Part shown: one piece after another, positions 63,268-64,000 of the stretch
Layout of the letters: the number at the start of each line of letters is the position of its first letter
How positions within the stretch are numbered: the first letter of the stretch is position 1
Notes under the pieces: model-generated
What the model was told of the DNA's origin: nothing
The model's input: the letters and a program-made list of their open reading frames with translations, nothing else
Databases searched by the model: none
Program-made: the position numbers and the translations under genes
Assembly (NCBI GenBank): GCA_027493775.1
Contig: JAOSKE010000001.1
Location: 805,651 to 869,650 of the forward strand
Origin: Kiritimatiellia bacterium
Lineage (GTDB): Bacteria; Verrucomicrobiota; Kiritimatiellia; CAIVKH01
Direction: 5' to 3'
DNA length: 64,000 nucleotides

Positions 63268-64000
63268 GACGCAACGCCTGTACGGGGTCCAAACGGGCGG
63301 CGCGATACGCCGGGATCACGCCCGCTAATGTGCAAATGACCATGACCGACCCGGCGACAATCAGAATATCGGACGCCGAGACCGTCGCGGGAATTCGGCT
63401 TAAATGATAAAGCTCTTTTGGAAACAGCTCCATATTGAAACGGAAAGACAGCAGATCGAGCAGGTTGTTGCGAAAGCGGAGCAACAGCAATCCGGCGCCA
63501 ACACCCAGAAGAGTTCCCAGCGCCCCTTCAATGGCGCCCTGCCAGATAAACACCCCCATCACGCTGCGGTTTCCAAAACCCAACGCTTTCAAAAGGCCGA
63601 TTTCGCGGGTCTTCTGAACCGCAACGGTAATCAATGTGTTTGTGATGCCGAACGCCGCGACGATGGTGATGATAATCAGGAGAAAGAACATCATGTTTTT
63701 CTCCACACGCAACGCAGCAAACAACTGGCGGTTTTGTTCCATCCACGTGACCATGTGATAGGCGGGAGGCAGCTCCTCCTGCAAGCGCTTCTTCACCTCT
63801 TCCGCGTGAAACGGGTCATCCGTCATCACCTGAATCGAATGAACGCCCCGCTCCATCTTGTACAGATCGCGGGCCTTGTCGAGCGACGTGAGAACAAACC
63901 CGACATCGAACTCCCACATCCCGAGATTGTACAGCCCCGATATCGTGAACTCCTCGGGCAGATAGACTTCGTCGCTCGCTGAAAAACTCTGCGGCGAATA
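63260..64000 (-). CDS. Lol-type ABC transporter permease (LolC/E family), C-terminal part
   Basis: Open to the right edge (first codons read [13 protein letters not shown]). Includes the periplasmic part ([36 protein letters not shown]), then [54 protein letters not shown] and [28 protein letters not shown], the FtsX/MacB-like permease end. Pumps lipoproteins from the inner membrane to LolA in Gram-negative bacteria. Overlaps lolD by 8 bases. Confidence 0.88.
   Translation of the reverse strand, partial: YSPQSFSASDEVYLPEEFTISGLYNLGMWEFDVGFVLTSLDKARDLYKMERGVHSIQVMTDDPFHAEEVKKRLQEELPPAYHMVTWMEQNRQLFAALRVEKNMMFFLLIIITIVAAFGITNTLITVAVQKTREIGLLKALGFGNRSVMGVFIWQGAIEGALGTLLGVGAGLLLLRFRNNLLDLLSFRFNMELFPKELYHLSRIPATVSASDILIVAGSVMVICTLAGVIPAYRAARLDPVQALRHE

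Noticed and set aside
1..64000. tRNA or rRNA genes
   Set aside because: No cloverleaf-like sequence or rRNA-like stretch was recognised by eye; a dedicated scan (tRNAscan-type) would settle it.

Overview
The window looks like a chromosomal segment of a Gram-negative bacterium from the PVC group, most likely a Kiritimatiellota/Verrucomicrobiota relative. This is inferred from gene content, not from a marker phylogeny: a Haliangium-like microcompartment shell, FabZ/LpxA lipid A genes, GspD/E/F, an mcsA-mcsB-clpC cassette, homospermidine synthase, giant LamG/thrombospondin-3 secreted proteins and Rhs arrays. No rRNA or tRNA gene was seen.

Bases 1-20000 are an accessory region. Four copies (A-D) of one Rhs protein core lie on the minus strand, each with a different C-terminal tip and, in most cases, a small candidate immunity gene just downstream. 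Only copy D (15988-20000) keeps a signal peptide and complete N-terminus; A-C are 5' truncated. Between them lie two decayed IS1182-like elements carrying an AbrB-like passenger gene, a MITE-like derivative, three copies of a deletion derivative of a REP-associated (RAYT) transposase, a RAYT C-terminal remnant, and two GC-rich gene-free blocks. Most truncation points coincide with a short REP-like word (TGTCTAGACTTGACCCC or a variant). Bases 20000-29145 hold a giant secreted beta-helix/LamG/TSP3 protein, broken by apparent frameshifts, and a membrane-anchored helical-repeat protein upstream of Rhs copy D. Bases 29146-30536 are gene-free and contain a 191-bp tandem repeat array.

Bases 30537-36071 carry an FMN-binding protein, a chagasin-type protease inhibitor, a nucleotide-sugar-type SDR, homospermidine synthase and a PpiD/SurA-like chaperone. 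Bases 36288-45424 are the most interesting part: one plus-strand operon encoding a bacterial microcompartment (one BMC-H, two BMC-T, three BMC-P) with cargo RpiB-DeoC fusion and CoA-acylating aldehyde dehydrogenase, followed by phosphopentomutase, pyrimidine and purine nucleoside phosphorylases and cytidine deaminase. Together they give a route from nucleosides to (deoxy)ribose-1-phosphate, deoxyribose-5-phosphate, acetaldehyde plus glyceraldehyde-3-phosphate, and acetyl-CoA, with the acetaldehyde steps probably enclosed.

Bases 45456-54283 (minus) form a cell-envelope cluster: an ExbB-like channel with a long tail, two ExbD-like partners, FabZ, LpxA, GspD, GspE and GspF. Bases 54331-57291 (plus) have a promoter, a D-2-hydroxyacid dehydrogenase, a lipoprotein peptidyl-prolyl isomerase and an atypical SDR. 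Bases 57564-64000 (minus) are a Lol-type ABC transporter, a branched-chain aminotransferase and the protein-arginine-phosphorylation cassette mcsA-mcsB-clpC.

At least fifteen reading frames, including conserved genes such as clpC, gspE, lolD and the aldehyde dehydrogenase, are broken by small indels, usually one base in a homopolymer. Restoring one base (or two) gives family-typical lengths, so most of these breaks are probably sequence or assembly errors. Frameshifted conserved genes are therefore annotated as single genes.
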